NCBI RefSeq assembly: GCF_004362715.1
Contig: NZ_SNYC01000004.1
Coordinates: 248,001-312,000, forward strand
Reading direction: 5' to 3'
Length of the DNA stretch: 64,000 nt
Source of the DNA: Pedobacter metabolipauper
GTDB taxonomy: Bacteria; Bacteroidota; Bacteroidia; Sphingobacteriales; Sphingobacteriaceae
The notes under the pieces were generated by a model that saw nothing but the letters and a program-made list of their open reading frames with translations, was not told the origin of the DNA and searched no databases. The position numbers were made by a program, and so were the translations under genes. Below, piece by piece: positions 18,530 to 27,887 of the stretch; within the stretch, counting starts at the first letter, position 1; each line of letters opens with the position of its first letter.

Positions 18530-19247
18530 GAAGGCTGGTTCACTTAGTAACTTAAAAGTAATATTTAAAGTAAACTTAACAATAAAAATCATAAGCATCG
18601 AATAGCCATATTTTTTTTACATCGCCATATCTATTGAAATCCCATTTAAAAACACAGTACAATAAGTGCGATTGTAACTGGTTCGCGAAATGAGCGGGCA
18701 TATACGACACCTAATCTGGCACTACAATAGCTTGCAAATCAATAGCGATCATATATTACTCTAAACCGTGTTTGATATGGCAAAAGCAGAACAAGACCCG
18801 AAGGAAACACGAAGGAGACACGAAGGAGAGAGCAACAAGAGTGCAAGCAGACCCGAAGCGGAGTCGAACCCGAGTCGAACAATAATTAGCCTTTACAACC
18901 TTAAATTGACTTTCAAAACTACATCAGGAGAACCGGATACAGGACACCAATTTGATAAAATTGGAAACCGGACAAATGCAGTGCGGAACCGTATGCCGCC
19001 TGTAGATTACTTTAGCCAATATACGGATTTCCAGGAACTTTATGCACATCAATTGTATATTTTAATATGAAACAATGCTGTTGCCGGAGCAATGTCCAGA
19101 TTATATTGAAGAATTTCAAACCTTTTGATCAGCAGATTCTCTTTCACCAGTCAATACTATGAGAAATTGAGATCATGTAGTTGTATTAATTATTTGGAAT
19201 TGTTCTAAATAATAAGATATTTGTGTGATATCTCTAATGGAATTAAT
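18530..19247. other. Long intergenic spacer with short degenerate repeats, no convincing gene
   Basis: Between 18780 and 18880 a roughly 11-12-bp unit (cacgaaggagac and variants such as cccgaaggaaac) recurs, and the octamer agtcgaac occurs twice three bases apart. A 100-codon open frame here (18768-19070) has low-complexity, Arg/Glu/Ser-rich composition in its repeat part and no recognisable domain, so I do not call it. The rest looks like decayed, A+T-rich sequence. It separates a minus-strand gene from a plus-strand gene and so must also hold their promoters. Confidence 0.5.
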
Positions 19248-19568
19248 ATGTGTAAGCCTACCGTGATCAGTAGAAAAGGTGACATCTGTGTTACCCAATG
19301 TGTGAATTGTAAGATTGTAAACATCTGGAACAGGGGAGTATTGATCAGTTTTTCGTTTGAGCAGTTCCATGCATTTATAGGTGCGACCAATGGGCTGGAA
19401 TTTGACGATTATCTGGAATACTCTCCTGATGGTGTTGAAGTGGTTATACTGGCCACACCATACCCTGATCTCAGCCTTGCCTTTACGCGGGTAGAGTGGT
19501 ATGAGTTCTTTGCTGCACTTAATGAAGCTGCCTATATGCAGCAAATCTACCAGCTGGTTCATTTTTAA
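19248..19568 (+). CDS. Small DUF6686-like protein with N-terminal cysteine motif, 106 aa
   Basis: I use the ATG at 19248 (MCKPTVISRKGD) rather than an upstream TTG. The N-terminus has Cys2 and then a C-x3-C-x2-C cluster (CVTQCVNCK), a layout typical of a Bacteroidota family of small proteins annotated as DUF6686. The rest is alpha/beta with conserved aromatic and acidic residues (FEQFHAFIG, LEFDDY). The cysteines suggest metal binding, but no function is known. It is 89 nt upstream of the HEPN gene in the same direction. Confidence 0.6.
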   Translation: MCKPTVISRKGDICVTQCVNCKIVNIWNRGVLISFSFEQFHAFIGATNGLEFDDYLEYSPDGVEVVILATPYPDLSLAFTRVEWYEFFAALNEAAYMQQIYQLVHF

Positions 19569-19657
19569 GTTTAAAAATATTTTTATCAAAGGTTGTTTTT
19601 CTGTTTAAAGTTATATAAGGTCGTATTCACAAAATACAACACTTAAAAAACTTAAAT

Positions 19658-20506
19658 ATGAAAACTTTAAACACCAGTAATTTACCAGTCATCGTTGCAT
19701 TAATTAACAAATTAATGTCCGCTGAAAGCATTTTATGTTTCGACAGCAACACCTATGGTGCAATATGGAGGGGTGCTTTCCGGGCAGGCGAGATTGAAGT
19801 GGAAACACATACCCATTTACAATTGCTCGTTATCAGCTCTGCAACGGTAAAGGAGACATTAAATGCACAGAATGAAATTAATAGCCTGAAATATTTAGAC
19901 ATCACGGTTACGATACTTGCACATAGTAAAACTGAAGTAATGGCCGCTTTGAAGAAAAGTAACCGGTTCTTTCATTCAGTGATCCATCATGCAGACCTTT
20001 TACATTCAAAGATATCATTCCAACACCTCAAGAACATCATTCCTGCAGATCCGCAGGAAAGCGGGCTGCATTTAATAAGAACCTGGAACCGACGCTACGC
20101 CAGCGGGTATTGTTTTTATCTCGGCGCACAAAATATCCTATCGGAAAAGAATGCCGGAGAAGTTGTCCTCTATCTTGTTGTCCAAAGCCTGAAACAAACG
20201 TGCCTTGGTCTGATCGCTGTTTTTTTAGGCTATCAGCCAAAGTCTTTTGACCTCCATACTTTATTAACGCTTTGCGATTGTATTGATGAGCGGCTTGAGG
20301 GGATCATCCCCAGAAGAACCGATGAAGATAAATTCTTTTATGCGATCCTCTTACAAAACAACAAAAGCTTTTATCGCGACGAGGTTAAAAAGATAGATCC
20401 TCCTGTCATTTACCTTTTTCAAAACCGCTGCCTGCATTACCTTAAAACTGCAGAGCTGCTCTGTGAAGAAAGGCTAAAGACTATTGTACGCACGATGTCA
20501 AATTGA
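19658..20506 (+). CDS. HEPN-domain protein with nucleotidyltransferase-like N-terminal region, 282 aa
   Basis: The C-terminal part (about 155-275) fits the Bacteroidota HEPN domain: a helical bundle with YCFYLGAQNILSEKN, LYLVVQSLKQTCLGLIAVFLGY and then HTLLTLCDCID. The N-terminal 130 residues have an alpha/beta pattern (IEVETHTHLQLLVIS and then DITVTILAHS) reminiscent of a minimal nucleotidyltransferase or related sensor, but I see no intact GS-x10-D-x-D catalytic motif. HEPN domains are RNA-binding or RNase modules found in toxin-antitoxin and defence systems and in uncharacterised stand-alone proteins. The canonical R-x4-6-H RNase motif is not evident, so activity is doubtful. Confidence 0.7.
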   Translation: MKTLNTSNLPVIVALINKLMSAESILCFDSNTYGAIWRGAFRAGEIEVETHTHLQLLVISSATVKETLNAQNEINSLKYLDITVTILAHSKTEVMAALKKSNRFFHSVIHHADLLHSKISFQHLKNIIPADPQESGLHLIRTWNRRYASGYCFYLGAQNILSEKNAGEVVLYLVVQSLKQTCLGLIAVFLGYQPKSFDLHTLLTLCDCIDERLEGIIPRRTDEDKFFYAILLQNNKSFYRDEVKKIDPPVIYLFQNRCLHYLKTAELLCEERLKTIVRTMSN

Positions 20507-20573
20507 AATGGCTTAACAAGCTATTTTATAGAACTTATGTTATATTAGTTTTAATTCTAATAAACACATTCTA

Positions 20574-21395
20574 TTGAAGATCTCCAGAGAAATACCTTTA
20601 CACCGATTGGATCATAAAGACGTTTATGCTTCCTATGCGGAAGAGATCGATCTGGGCGATTTTTCTACCAGTCACCGGATTGACTTTTTCGCAGTCATCT
20701 GGTACTGCTCGGATAGGGATACCCAATATATCGATTTTGAACCCTACCCGGTTAAAACAAACCTGGTTTACCTGCTGGCCAGAAACCAGGTCCATGCCTT
20801 ACCCGGCGTTCCACCGAAAGCGAAGGTCTTACTGCTTTCAAAGGAATTCTTTGACCGCATTGAAGAAGAAGACCTTCGCTTTCTGTTTTTTCCTTTTAAC
20901 AATGAGGCCATTGTCATTCCCGATGAACAGACGGAGACATTAAGCAGATTATTTGATCTCATTTTACATGAAAACAAGAACGACAATGAGTCGCGTCTTC
21001 TCCATTTTTATACCAATGCGTATTTACTACAGCTTCAGCGGTTAAGCCAAAATTCTACCACAAGATCTGCTTTGATTGATCCCCGGATGCGGAAACTCTT
21101 TCAGCTGATCAGCATACATTATAAATCGCAAAAACTGGTTGGTTTTTATGCCGACAAGATTGGACTGAGTGCGAAACGCGTCAACCAAATAGTGACAGAA
21201 AAAACCGGCATTACCGTCAGTCAGCTTATTTACAATTATATCCTCATAGAAGCAAAGCGGGAAATTAGCCATCACGACAAATCCTTTAAAGAGATCGCTA
21301 TAGACCTCGGTTTTAAGGGTCAGTCTTATTTCAGCCGCTTTTTTAAAAGACATACCGGAACGACTCCAGAAAGCTTCAGGCAACGCCACCTTTAA
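20574..21395 (+). CDS. AraC-family transcriptional regulator, 273 aa (TTG start)
   Basis: The last 100 residues form an AraC/XylS double helix-turn-helix: LVGFYADKIGLSAKRVNQIV and then FKEIAIDLGFKGQSYFSRFF followed by GTTPESFR. The N-terminal domain is an AraC-type cupin-like sensor (YIDFEPYPV, VYLLARNQVH). The frame has no ATG near its 5' end; the TTG at 20574 fits best because homologues begin close to ISREIPLHRL. It lies 67 nt after the HEPN gene and 113 nt before an SDR dehydrogenase in the same direction, which it may control. Confidence 0.9.
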   Translation: MKISREIPLHRLDHKDVYASYAEEIDLGDFSTSHRIDFFAVIWYCSDRDTQYIDFEPYPVKTNLVYLLARNQVHALPGVPPKAKVLLLSKEFFDRIEEEDLRFLFFPFNNEAIVIPDEQTETLSRLFDLILHENKNDNESRLLHFYTNAYLLQLQRLSQNSTTRSALIDPRMRKLFQLISIHYKSQKLVGFYADKIGLSAKRVNQIVTEKTGITVSQLIYNYILIEAKREISHHDKSFKEIAIDLGFKGQSYFSRFFKRHTGTTPESFRQRHL

Positions 21396-21508
21396 TCTTT
21401 TTATTCCCTGGATTTCCAAATTGTGCCAATAGACAAGCCAATTGTGCCACTAGTTTTTCAATCCAATATCAACCCGTAAGCGTTATATAGTATATATAAA
21501 TTATTACG

Positions 21509-22264
21509 ATGAAAGGACTAAAAGATAAAGCAGCACTGATTACCGGTGGTGCATCGGGCTTGGGTAAAGCCATTGCTGAAAGACTGCATGAAGAAGGTGC
21601 AATTGTAGTGATCGCAGATCTAAATGAAGATGCGGGGAATAAACTGGCACAGGAGCTAAATGGCTTCTTTGTAAAAACGAATGTCACAGATGCTTCCGCA
21701 GTTGAGCAAGCTGTTGCTTTTACGGTTGAAAAAGCTGGAAAGCTGGATATATTTGTCAACAATGCCGGTATTGACGGGTTGCAGGCCTCAACACATGAAA
21801 GCACTTTAGAAAATTGGCACAAAGTGATCGATATTAACCTGAATGGTGCTTTTTACGGACTAAAATATGCCCTAGCCCAATTTGTTAAACAAAATACTGG
21901 TGGTGCGATCATCAATACGGTTTCTACTGCCGGACTGGTCGGGTTTGCAAATATCCCTCCTTATACCGCAGCCAAGGCAGCCCTGGTTAATTTAACACGG
22001 TCTACCGCCGTTGAATATGGTAAATATTTTATCCGGATAAATGCAGTTGCCCCAACTACAGTATTGACCCCGCTTGTACAGCATTTCATTGATTCGGCGG
22101 AAGATCCTGCAGCGATGAAGCAGCACATGGAAACGATGAACCCGATACCAGGCATGCCTGAGACCCAGGATATCGCGGCTACTGTTGCATTTTTAGCCAG
22201 TGATGACGCCCGTTTTATTTCAGGAATAACCGTAGCGGTTGACGGTGGATATACCGCACAATAA
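21509..22264 (+). CDS. SDR-family NAD(P)-dependent oxidoreductase, 251 aa
   Basis: A classical short-chain dehydrogenase of typical length. It has the cofactor-binding GGASGLGKA at the N-terminus, NNAG at about 88-91, the catalytic Ser in NTVSTAGLVG and a Y-x3-K active site (YTAAK). The C-terminus ends ITVAVDGGYTAQ as in 3-oxoacyl-ACP reductase or glucose dehydrogenase-like members. The substrate cannot be derived. It follows the AraC gene and ends at a strong terminator. Confidence 0.93.
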   Translation: MKGLKDKAALITGGASGLGKAIAERLHEEGAIVVIADLNEDAGNKLAQELNGFFVKTNVTDASAVEQAVAFTVEKAGKLDIFVNNAGIDGLQASTHESTLENWHKVIDINLNGAFYGLKYALAQFVKQNTGGAIINTVSTAGLVGFANIPPYTAAKAALVNLTRSTAVEYGKYFIRINAVAPTTVLTPLVQHFIDSAEDPAAMKQHMETMNPIPGMPETQDIAATVAFLASDDARFISGITVAVDGGYTAQ

Positions 22265-22320
22265 ACGATTCATACAAGAACAGTTTATCCCTATACTACT
22301 GTAAAGATAATCTTTATAAC

Positions 22321-22366
22321 AAAAAAGCCCCGGTCATTAAACAACAATGGCCGGGGCTCCTTTTTT
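22321..22366. terminator. Bidirectional intrinsic terminator
   Basis: A 13-bp stem (agccccggtcatt, 22326-22338, against 22346-22358, one G-U pair) with a 7-nt loop is flanked by A6 on the left and T6 on the right. It lies between the convergent SDR gene and HD-hydrolase gene and can stop transcription both ways. Confidence 0.9.
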
Positions 22367-22372
22367 AGATCT

Positions 22373-23080
22373 TTATGGTAACGTGCTGATCTCTGCAGCG
22401 ATATTCTCTCTTGCTGATTTTTCGTAGATCTTATAAAAGAAATCTGTTTTAAAGATCCGTTCCATCCCTAAAAAGTATTGCAGTACCTTTTTTCTTCCTG
22501 CAGAAAACTGCGGCGTATCTCCATACTCCAACCTGACATTTTTAACATAGGTCTCATACGTATTTCTATCCAATCCAAGGATGGTCATGTCTGCATCATT
22601 GAAATAATTGGTATCCGTATCGGTACTTAAAGCATGCGTTTTAGTTGCCAGGATCAAAGCTTTACATTTTGCTATCTGCTCTTCCGGATAACCAATGCTC
22701 TTCAATCGCTCTACAGCCATGTCGGCGCTTCTTTCTTCATCCTTATGATCAACGGAATTATAAATTACATCATGGTAAACCATTGCGATGATTAATAAGT
22801 CGTCATCAGTTGTAAGGTCTTTACATTTTTTAAGTTGATTGTAGAAATTCTGCAGGTGTTCCATGTTGTGGTAATGCCTGTCTTTTCCGCTGTAATTGCT
22901 GACAATTTCGTTCCACAATGCTTTAGCGGCAGCAGGGTTTGACTTGTATTTCAGCACGATACGTTTAAAGGTACTTTCCAGGTTTTGATCAGCAGGCTTA
23001 CCATTCATAAATGCAAGGTTTGAAAGTGCAAATAAGCAAATTATGATGCCATTTATCCAATTCATTTTATGTGTTTTCAT
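22373..23080 (-). CDS. Exported HD-domain metal-dependent hydrolase, 235 aa
   Basis: The HD pattern is complete: H71-x3-H75 (RHYHNMEHL), YHDVIY (H103-D104) and a later NDADMTILG aspartate, as in the COG4339 predicted phosphohydrolases. Unusually, the N-terminus carries a signal-like segment (WINGIIICLFALSNLAFM), so the enzyme may be exported or anchored, whereas relatives are cytoplasmic. It lies 14 nt after the SusD stop and is the last gene of the sigma/FecR/SusCD operon before the terminator. The link to the imported substrate is unknown. Confidence 0.85.
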   Translation of the reverse strand: MKTHKMNWINGIIICLFALSNLAFMNGKPADQNLESTFKRIVLKYKSNPAAAKALWNEIVSNYSGKDRHYHNMEHLQNFYNQLKKCKDLTTDDDLLIIAMVYHDVIYNSVDHKDEERSADMAVERLKSIGYPEEQIAKCKALILATKTHALSTDTDTNYFNDADMTILGLDRNTYETYVKNVRLEYGDTPQFSAGRKKVLQYFLGMERIFKTDFFYKIYEKSARENIAAEISTLP

Positions 23081-23094
23081 ATCGCTTTGTTTTA

Positions 23095-24528
23095 TTATTT
23101 CATCAAAGGAAAAATACCAGCTTCAGCTTTGTGCTGAACCAGGACTTTATTCATATCCACTTTTATCGTCACTATACCCGTGGTTTTATCGTACGTAAAA
23201 TCATCCATTTCGCGATTCAATGGGATATAGGCGGGAATGGTTGCTTTGGTATCGTCTTCCTTTACATTTGAATTGTTTTGTTGTTCAATTGTAGATACAG
23301 GGAAACGAATCCCCAAGTCTGTCATCCTCCGGCCTTCAGAGATAAAGACCTCCTGCCTGATTTGGGACAGCTGGTAAAGTAATGCATCAACGGTTGTGGC
23401 TGCATCAAGATCTGCCGGTGTAACAGAGGTACCTGATACGCTATACACAGAAATATTTCCTGCTTGCCTTCCCAATACCAGTCCTGCTTTTTCCGGAGCG
23501 GCAGCATCGGCCTTAACTTTTACCGTTGCCAATACCGGATAATCACTTCTTGTTCCTTTTCTAACGGCCAGTTTACCATCTACGCTGGCACGTGGCCTGT
23601 TGCTGATGACATTGCTGACCAAATTCTTAAGGATGGTTCTTGCCGTTGTCAGATCTCCGTTACCTAAAGCTGCTTCTGCTGCAATAAGAAACGCCTCTTC
23701 ACCTTTTAAAAGGGCGATTGGTTTTTGGTCTGCTGCCGCATTACTTGAAGTGTGGAAGAACTTAGGATCTAAGAAGTCCAGTCTTGGCAATGGCGCCAGT
23801 ACGTTTGTAGAATTACTGAAGGTATAGGACTGCATGGTATTGGAAACTCCATTTAAGCCGTCATATGTTATGTTCTGCAATAACATGGGTGCTGCGGTCA
23901 TTACTGCGCTGGCATTAGCCAATGCATTGGTTTTGTTTCCAAGGTTATAATAAGCACGTGCCAAAGCCAGTGTATATACATTCTTTTTTGCGGCATCTGT
24001 TTCCAGGGTCAATGCATTGTTAAAATATTCAACGGCTTTTTGATATCTGTCTGCCGACGAGCTTACCACACCTCCTGCGTTTATAGGAAGACCTTTGCAA
24101 AGTTCGCCGCCAACTAAATAGCCATAACCACCCATAAAATACATTTGGGCTTTCATGGTATTTGTGGTTTCAGCATCTGCCGGTGCAACACTGTTAATTC
24201 CATATTCTGCCATTTGGGTTAACCTGGCAATTGAGCGCTGCATATTGTCTATGTCGAGGTCTGAAGGCAATAAGTTAGGTAAGTCAAAAACCTGGTTAGA
24301 TAATGAGCTGTTGTTGTAATAGTTATCAGACACAATCTCCGTATATACTACGGTCATGTTGAGCATCAATGCCAGCTGCTTATTCATCCCGGCGATCCAA
24401 ACTTGTGAGGATTGCGGGGTACCTATAAAAGCATCATTTGTCAGGTTTGGATTATCAACCTCTACCAGTGAACAGGCGGAAAGTAAAGAGCCAAGCAGTA
24501 AAGCGATGGTATATGTTTTAAAATTCAT
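23095..24528 (-). CDS. SusD/RagB-type outer-membrane lipoprotein, 477 aa
   Basis: A lipoprotein signal ends in LLSACSLVEVDNPN, the usual SusD start. The body shows the TPR-like helices of the family (QKAVEYFNNALTLE, ARAYYNLGNKTNALANA) and a C-terminal LSQIRQEVFISEGRRMTDLGIRFP block. SusD proteins form the surface lid on a SusC channel and bind the nutrient before transport. It lies 17 nt after the SusC gene. No glycosidase is next to the pair, so the ligand need not be a glycan. Confidence 0.93.
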   Translation of the reverse strand: MNFKTYTIALLLGSLLSACSLVEVDNPNLTNDAFIGTPQSSQVWIAGMNKQLALMLNMTVVYTEIVSDNYYNNSSLSNQVFDLPNLLPSDLDIDNMQRSIARLTQMAEYGINSVAPADAETTNTMKAQMYFMGGYGYLVGGELCKGLPINAGGVVSSSADRYQKAVEYFNNALTLETDAAKKNVYTLALARAYYNLGNKTNALANASAVMTAAPMLLQNITYDGLNGVSNTMQSYTFSNSTNVLAPLPRLDFLDPKFFHTSSNAAADQKPIALLKGEEAFLIAAEAALGNGDLTTARTILKNLVSNVISNRPRASVDGKLAVRKGTRSDYPVLATVKVKADAAAPEKAGLVLGRQAGNISVYSVSGTSVTPADLDAATTVDALLYQLSQIRQEVFISEGRRMTDLGIRFPVSTIEQQNNSNVKEDDTKATIPAYIPLNREMDDFTYDKTTGIVTIKVDMNKVLVQHKAEAGIFPLMK

Positions 24529-24545
24529 GATCGTTCTTTTTCTGT

Positions 24546-27500
24546 TTAAAAGTTAATTTTGATGGATGCGAGAAACTGGCGTGCTGCAGAGTGTGCGGCA
24601 TAGTTTAAACCTCCGGTTGTGGCTGATCCCTGACCTTGTGCACCACCTGGCATTACGGCTTCAGGATCTGACGATGATGCGGTGTAATTTAACGGGTTAA
24701 CTGCGGTAATTCCAATGGTCAGATTTTGAAGTCTGCCTAAGCTTGTTTTGTCGAAAGCATACAACAAGCCGATTGTCCTTACCTTTACGAAATCGCTTTT
24801 CTCTACAAATAATTGTGAATAATTTAACCAGTTGCTGGTTTTGTTCTTTGCGATCTCTTCTGCAGGAACTCCTTCTGTAGAAGCACCATAGTTGATGCGG
24901 AACTGTTTGTCCCAATTGTGGATATAGCCACCTTGCTGATAGTCGCCATTCGCAAACAGCGATAGGTTCTTATACCTCAGGTTCAATCCAAAGCTGCCGT
25001 TAAGCGTTGGGATCGTTGATCCAAGGAAAGATAACGGAATGGAACTTTGCAAGGTATTGTCTGCGCCAAAGACCCCATATTTTCCACTGATGTAACCAAT
25101 TGGATAACCCTCTTTCACCATGATCTGAACGGTTGGTGCAGTTAAACCATTGAGGTTAAATGCAGGGGCACCGCCTGTGCTCACTACAATATTGTCTATG
25201 GTATTTGCAGAAGCCCTCAACCTTAATCCCCACTCTTTGTTTTCAATGACAGAAACGGATGTGGAGAATTCGAAGCCTTTATTCTTGATCGTTCCAATGT
25301 TTTGCAGGGATCTTTCTAATCCTGTAGAAGATGCAGGGGGAACAATGAAAAGTGCATCCTTTGTGGTGTTGTTAAAATAACCTGCTGTAAAGGAAACTTT
25401 GTCTTTAAATAAGCTCAGGTCAATTCCAATCTCTTTGGAATAGGTCTTTTCCGGACGCAAATTATCATTACCTGCGTTTCCAAAAGTAGCCGATTGGCCG
25501 CCATTAAAGCCGGTAATGTCTATGGTGCGCTCGTTTGCAAATGGTGTTGGGAAATTACCTGAAACCCCATAATTGGCCCTGACCTTTACCGTGCTGATCA
25601 CCTGCTGGTCCATATTCATGAAGAAGGGCTCAGAGCTCAGGATGTAAGAGAAACCTGCTTTAGGATAATATTGTGCGCCAACGGATTTACCGAAGGCCGA
25701 ATTACCATCACCCCTTAAGCCAAGGTCAAGAAAATACCGGTCTTTAAAGCCAATGTTTTCCTGTACAAAAATGCCGTAGTTGGCAACTTCTGTATAATAT
25801 TCTGAGCTGGTCCTGGTAGCTGCTTGTCCGATGGTAAGGGCACCGTCGCGAATGTCCTGACCGATGTAAGAAATTTGTCTGTCTTCGGTACGGAACAACT
25901 GACCTCCTAAAGTACTTAAAAACGAGAAGTCGCCTACTTTATAATCATACTGTGCAGTCAGGTCGAACGTTAAGCCCAGGTAATTGCGCTCGAAGTTAGA
26001 CAGTGAACCGGCTGTATTGGAACGGATGTGGTTATTGAACGCTTTGGTCACTACCGATTGTTCTCTCTGCACCCTGTAATCCACACCTGCTGTACCTTTG
26101 ATCATCAGATCTTTTAATGGCTGATATTTAAATGCCTGTGCCGTTTGAAAGCGGTTTACTTTGGAGCTGTTGTTCTGCAGTCTTTCCGCTTCATCTACAT
26201 ACGATTTCATTTTTGCAAATTCTTCATCGGTTAAGTCGTTGAGATTGGGATTAAACCCGGGGCCAATTACTTTAGATGCACCATCTTCTGCAAACCACAA
26301 TCCTGAATAACCGCCTGAATTTCCATTCCTGGTTCTTTTTAGATTTTGGTTGTTGTAAGAGAATGTACTCTCGAAGGTTAGATCTTTGGCAATTTTAGCA
26401 TTTAACCCGATTCTGAAATCTATTTTTTCCTGTTGATTTTGATCGTGGATTAAAACGCCGGACGATTTGTTATAGGCACCGCCTGCGCTATAGCCCATGT
26501 CTGAATTACCGCCATTAACACCAAGACTATATTTTGTGTATACCCCATTCTGGTACAACAATTCTTTTGTACGATCAAAATAATGATAATCTGTTGTCGG
26601 CGTTTCTGCACCCACATCTATTCCTGCGCTAAATGAAGCCTCACCAGATCCCTTTTTCTTGGTAAAGATCTGCAGTACGCCATTGGCAGCATCAGATCCA
26701 TATAAAGTGGTTGCTGCTCCGCCGCTGATAAACTCTATTTTCTCAATATTTTCAACTGGAATATCCGCTAAAGAGCTGGTTGAAGCACCTTGTGAAATTC
26801 CTCCGGATAGGTTCATTCCAATTGACGGGGCTGTATTCAAATTATCTACCCGTACGCCATCAATGTAAACGATAGGTGTAGAATTGGCATAAGCAGAATT
26901 AAATCCCCTGGTTTGAATGATTGATGTGGCACCGGCTTGTCCGCCGGAAAGCTTAATTTGTGCATTTGGAATTTGCGACTGGATCAGCTGGTCGATCCGG
27001 TTTACCGGCAAATCGCGGATCTGCTTTTCAGAGATCGTAGTTACATTGGTAGACAAACGTCTTTTGCTTACGCTTAATCCTTGTCCGGTTACTACAACTT
27101 CATTTAATCCAAGCAGATCTTCTTCCAGTTCAACATTTAATACGGCACCCTGGTTTCTCCGGGTTATGGTAATTTCCTGGGTTTTATAACCTACATAGCT
27201 CACCGAAAGCACCAGTTCTTCCTTATCTTCCGGAATGGAGATTGTAAACCTTCCCTGAACGTCGGTCTGCGTTGCAGCAGTTAAGCCTTTTACGCGAACA
27301 CTTACACCCGGAATGGTTTCCTTATTTCCTTTATCCCTGATGATCCCTGAAATGGAAACCGGTGGAAGTACTTTTTTTACGAGCGGCTTTGCCGATGGCG
27401 TTTTATTGGCTTCAATGAGAATATACTTCTCGTTCATTTGTCTGAAACTGGCGTGGTCATTTTTCAGCAGCCCTTGTAACACTTCAAAAACAGATTTGTT

Positions 27501-27773
27501 ACTGGCCGACATGGTGATGGTCCGCTCTGCGTTAATGTCATTGTTTTTATAACCGATCAAAAACGGTGTTTGCTGCTCAATGAGTGTAAACACCTGTTTT
27601 AAGCTCAGGTCTTTGGCCTTAAAAGAAATTTTCACTTCTTTCATTGACTGTCCGGAGGTTCCGGCAGCATGTAAAAGCAGGTTTGAAAATAAAAGGAGGA
27701 CTATTGTTAATTTCATTTTTAAATTAATAAGCGACCACAAGGGGTATTTGTAACCCCGATGAAAAAAATGCAT
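24546..27773 (-). CDS. SusC/RagA-type TonB-dependent receptor with STN signalling domain, 1075 aa
   Basis: After the signal peptide comes an STN domain (about 45-125, ISFKAKDLSLKQVFTLIEQQ), then a carboxypeptidase-like domain (about 140-225, SISGIIRDKGNKETIPGVSV), a plug (LNEVVVTGQG, VYIDGVRVDNL, LYGSDAANGVLQIFTKK) and a 22-strand type barrel ending in FLASIKINF. The STN domain fits signalling to the FecR/ECF sigma pair encoded just upstream. The translation start may be the ATG at 27716 (MKLTIVLLLF); the longer start at 27773 is also seen in relatives with an extended n-region. Confidence 0.95.
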   Translation of the reverse strand: MHFFHRGYKYPLWSLINLKMKLTIVLLLFSNLLLHAAGTSGQSMKEVKISFKAKDLSLKQVFTLIEQQTPFLIGYKNNDINAERTITMSASNKSVFEVLQGLLKNDHASFRQMNEKYILIEANKTPSAKPLVKKVLPPVSISGIIRDKGNKETIPGVSVRVKGLTAATQTDVQGRFTISIPEDKEELVLSVSYVGYKTQEITITRRNQGAVLNVELEEDLLGLNEVVVTGQGLSVSKRRLSTNVTTISEKQIRDLPVNRIDQLIQSQIPNAQIKLSGGQAGATSIIQTRGFNSAYANSTPIVYIDGVRVDNLNTAPSIGMNLSGGISQGASTSSLADIPVENIEKIEFISGGAATTLYGSDAANGVLQIFTKKKGSGEASFSAGIDVGAETPTTDYHYFDRTKELLYQNGVYTKYSLGVNGGNSDMGYSAGGAYNKSSGVLIHDQNQQEKIDFRIGLNAKIAKDLTFESTFSYNNQNLKRTRNGNSGGYSGLWFAEDGASKVIGPGFNPNLNDLTDEEFAKMKSYVDEAERLQNNSSKVNRFQTAQAFKYQPLKDLMIKGTAGVDYRVQREQSVVTKAFNNHIRSNTAGSLSNFERNYLGLTFDLTAQYDYKVGDFSFLSTLGGQLFRTEDRQISYIGQDIRDGALTIGQAATRTSSEYYTEVANYGIFVQENIGFKDRYFLDLGLRGDGNSAFGKSVGAQYYPKAGFSYILSSEPFFMNMDQQVISTVKVRANYGVSGNFPTPFANERTIDITGFNGGQSATFGNAGNDNLRPEKTYSKEIGIDLSLFKDKVSFTAGYFNNTTKDALFIVPPASSTGLERSLQNIGTIKNKGFEFSTSVSVIENKEWGLRLRASANTIDNIVVSTGGAPAFNLNGLTAPTVQIMVKEGYPIGYISGKYGVFGADNTLQSSIPLSFLGSTIPTLNGSFGLNLRYKNLSLFANGDYQQGGYIHNWDKQFRINYGASTEGVPAEEIAKNKTSNWLNYSQLFVEKSDFVKVRTIGLLYAFDKTSLGRLQNLTIGITAVNPLNYTASSSDPEAVMPGGAQGQGSATTGGLNYAAHSAARQFLASIKINF

Positions 27774-27887
27774 ATTTGAGTTGTTTTTAATGTATTTGAA
27801 GATTCGTTAGAAATGCTGGTGTGCTGCTTCAGCGCACCGTTTGAACCGGTTATGTTAGCGCATTTCCGGTTTTTTTATTTAGGCGGG

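Noticed and set aside
18768..19070. 100-codon plus-strand open frame
   Set aside because: Its first part is only the degenerate acgaagga repeat and no domain is seen; the rest has no family-like pattern.
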